Shown here: in pieces, positions 49,332 to 50,227 of the stretch
How the letters are laid out: every line of letters begins with the position of its first letter
Numbering within the stretch: the stretch's first letter is position 1
NCBI GenBank assembly: GCA_011389935.1
Contig: JAABTJ010000022.1
Location: 1 to 50,227, forward strand
Direction: 5' to 3'
Length of the DNA: 50,227 bases
Source of the DNA: Desulfobacteraceae bacterium
GTDB taxonomy: Bacteria > Desulfobacterota > Desulfobacteria > Desulfobacterales > Desulfosalsimonadaceae
The notes under the pieces: model-generated
What the model saw: the letters and a program-made list of their open reading frames with translations, nothing else
Database searches by the model: none
What the model was told of the DNA's origin: nothing
Made by a program: the position numbers and the translations under genes

Positions 49332-49529
49332 TCAGGAACCCGTTTCCCTGGTAAAATAGACCTTGTGGTCGACCAGCGACAAGGAGTGTATGGCGCCGCG
49401 GACAAACTTCTGCTCCCCGAAAATGTTGACGAGCCTGAAACCGCCATCTTCCGGTTCCACCGAATCCACGGCCTCCATAATCAGTTCTTCCCTGCTGCCG
49501 TCCTTCATATAGGCATTTGCTTCACACAT
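49332..49529 (-). CDS. CooT-family small protein
   Basis: The 65-residue product (MCEANAYMKDGSREELIMEA...FVRGAIHSLSLVDHKVYFTR) fits the CooT family: a small beta-barrel protein starting M-C-E, in which Cys2 binds nickel in Rhodospirillum CooT; other members are annotated as putative RNA-binding proteins. The Met-Cys-Glu start is kept here. AAGGGAG precedes the ATG. It lies between the DUF3842 gene (92 bp upstream) and ispH-ubiA (13 bp downstream). No carbon monoxide dehydrogenase gene is near, so a nickel role is only suggested by family. Confidence 0.82.
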   Translation of the reverse strand: MCEANAYMKDGSREELIMEAVDSVEPEDGGFRLVNIFGEQKFVRGAIHSLSLVDHKVYFTRETGS

Positions 49530-49621
49530 GGGTATTGTCTCCCTTATATATCTCGTATATCTCTCGCATCTCTTATTTCTTTCACTTGAGGGTCGGCGAG
49601 GCGCTCTCCGAAATCCCCTTT

Positions 49622-50047
49622 CTACCCCACCAGCGGCGCCAGGTGCTCGTCAATGAGTGCATCCACAAGGTGCGGCAACGGCACGGAAAGGGCCCCGATA
49701 ATGACAACGTTTTCCTGGGATATGGGGATGAGCAGCTTTCTGGCCGGGCTCGAAGCAACGGCCGCGGCAATTTTCGGCGTAACCTCCCCCATCATTGCAT
49801 CGGCCATGACAATACTCACGGACCCGATGATGATATCCACCTTCGGTGCGGTCACAATAATGGCATTTTCACCGGAAGCCCCGCGATTTGCCCTCGCCTT
49901 GAGCATCTGGGCCGTGGCGATGGCATTGGTGCCCAATGCCACAATATCCACCTGTTCCTCAAACAGCGCCTTTAATCGTTTGATAATCGCAGCGCCGATG
50001 CCGCCGCCCTGACCATCTATCACGCAAATCGATGTAGCAGGCTTCAT
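49622..50047 (-). CDS. DUF3842-family protein
   Basis: The 141-residue protein begins MKPATSICVIDGQGGGIGAA, a glycine-rich loop after the first beta strand typical of nucleotide-binding folds and of DUF3842. The rest alternates short strands and helices (VDIVALGTNAIATAQMLKAR; GSVSIVMADAMMGEVTPKIA; KLLIPISQENVVIIGALSVP). The family often lies near CooT-like genes in anaerobes, as here; no reaction is known. The start at 50047 lies 25 bp from an R1 repeat. Confidence 0.82.
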   Translation of the reverse strand: MKPATSICVIDGQGGGIGAAIIKRLKALFEEQVDIVALGTNAIATAQMLKARANRGASGENAIIVTAPKVDIIIGSVSIVMADAMMGEVTPKIAAAVASSPARKLLIPISQENVVIIGALSVPLPHLVDALIDEHLAPLVG

Positions 50048-50072
50048 TGTGAATTCCGCCTTGAACCCTTAT

Positions 50073-50218
50073 TAGAACCGATCTCAACATTGTCTTTCGG
50101 CCCAATATCTTTGTTGGCGTCTTATTTCAAATCCTCGAAATACGCGAGGTTGTCTGCGGTTTGAAACAAGACGCCGCCGCGATCTTGAACCGAAATCCGA
50201 ATGTTGAGATGGGTTCTA
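50073..50218. repeat. 146-bp palindromic MITE-like repeat (family R1, copy 2)
   Basis: It begins TAGAACCGATCTCAACATTG and ends TTGAGATGGGTTCTA. It is the same length as the copy at 21330-21475 and differs from it at roughly ten positions, several of which sit opposite each other in the arms. Both ends abut TA. It lies directly upstream of the DUF3842 gene, so the promoter of that operon must be beyond or inside the repeat. Confidence 0.9.
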
Positions 50219-50227
50219 TAGTTTTCC

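Overview
The window is chromosomal DNA from a Gram-negative anaerobe, most likely a sulfate reducer of the Desulfobacterales (Desulfobacterota). This placement is inferred from gene content: sulfur-relay and YeeE/YedE genes, a DUF3373-like porin, thiolases with a FadN-type beta-oxidation enzyme, a CCG-type iron-sulfur protein, DUF2284, DUF3842 and CooT proteins, LolA and lipoproteins. No rRNA, tRNA, CRISPR array, prophage or transposase gene was recognised. Most of the sequence is densely coding; the clearly non-genic stretches hold promoters and families of palindromic, MITE-like repeats.

Positions 1-8880 form a sulfur-compound locus. An operon on the minus strand (porin, full-length YeeE/YedE transporter, TusA, and three small proteins resembling TusC/DsrF, TusB/DsrH and TusD/DsrE) lies behind a near-consensus sigma-54 promoter (4131-4146). 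A divergent sigma-54 activator with a cysteine-rich PAS domain (4320-5696) shares the same intergenic region, which carries inverted and direct repeats. A second minus-strand operon encodes a tandem rhodanese, two half-length YeeE proteins and a lipoprotein. I read the two operons as an uptake and relay system for a reduced sulfur (or possibly selenium) compound; the substrate is unknown.

Positions 8898-24453 are mainly housekeeping: a DUF134-Mrp operon with a palindromic operator, divergent hisD and serC, a fadA-fadN operon, lolA, serA, two tandem DUF2284 genes, mazG, purN and a TraB-family membrane protein. Repeats lie before lolA and at the 3' end of mazG, where the repeat's end supplies the mazG stop codon. 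From 24454 to 25486 a gene-free kilobase holds three long palindromes side by side. It is followed by an oxidative-stress operon: a PerR/Fur regulator, catalase and a SagB-type nitroreductase.

Positions 28252-36421 carry an M23 peptidase, a thiolase, MntP, an RdgC-like protein split into two overlapping genes, and an HD-GYP plus HEAT-repeat pair. At 36807-42936 lie an EndoQ-UvrD fusion ending in a probable sliding-clamp motif, a PP2C phosphatase, and a protein kinase fused to an FGE/SUMF1 domain. The last part (42925-50218) holds a CCG iron-sulfur protein, a SatD-like protein, an MFS transporter, a Smr protein, plsY, an IspH-UbiA fusion, CooT and DUF3842 genes, and a second full copy of the 146-bp repeat.
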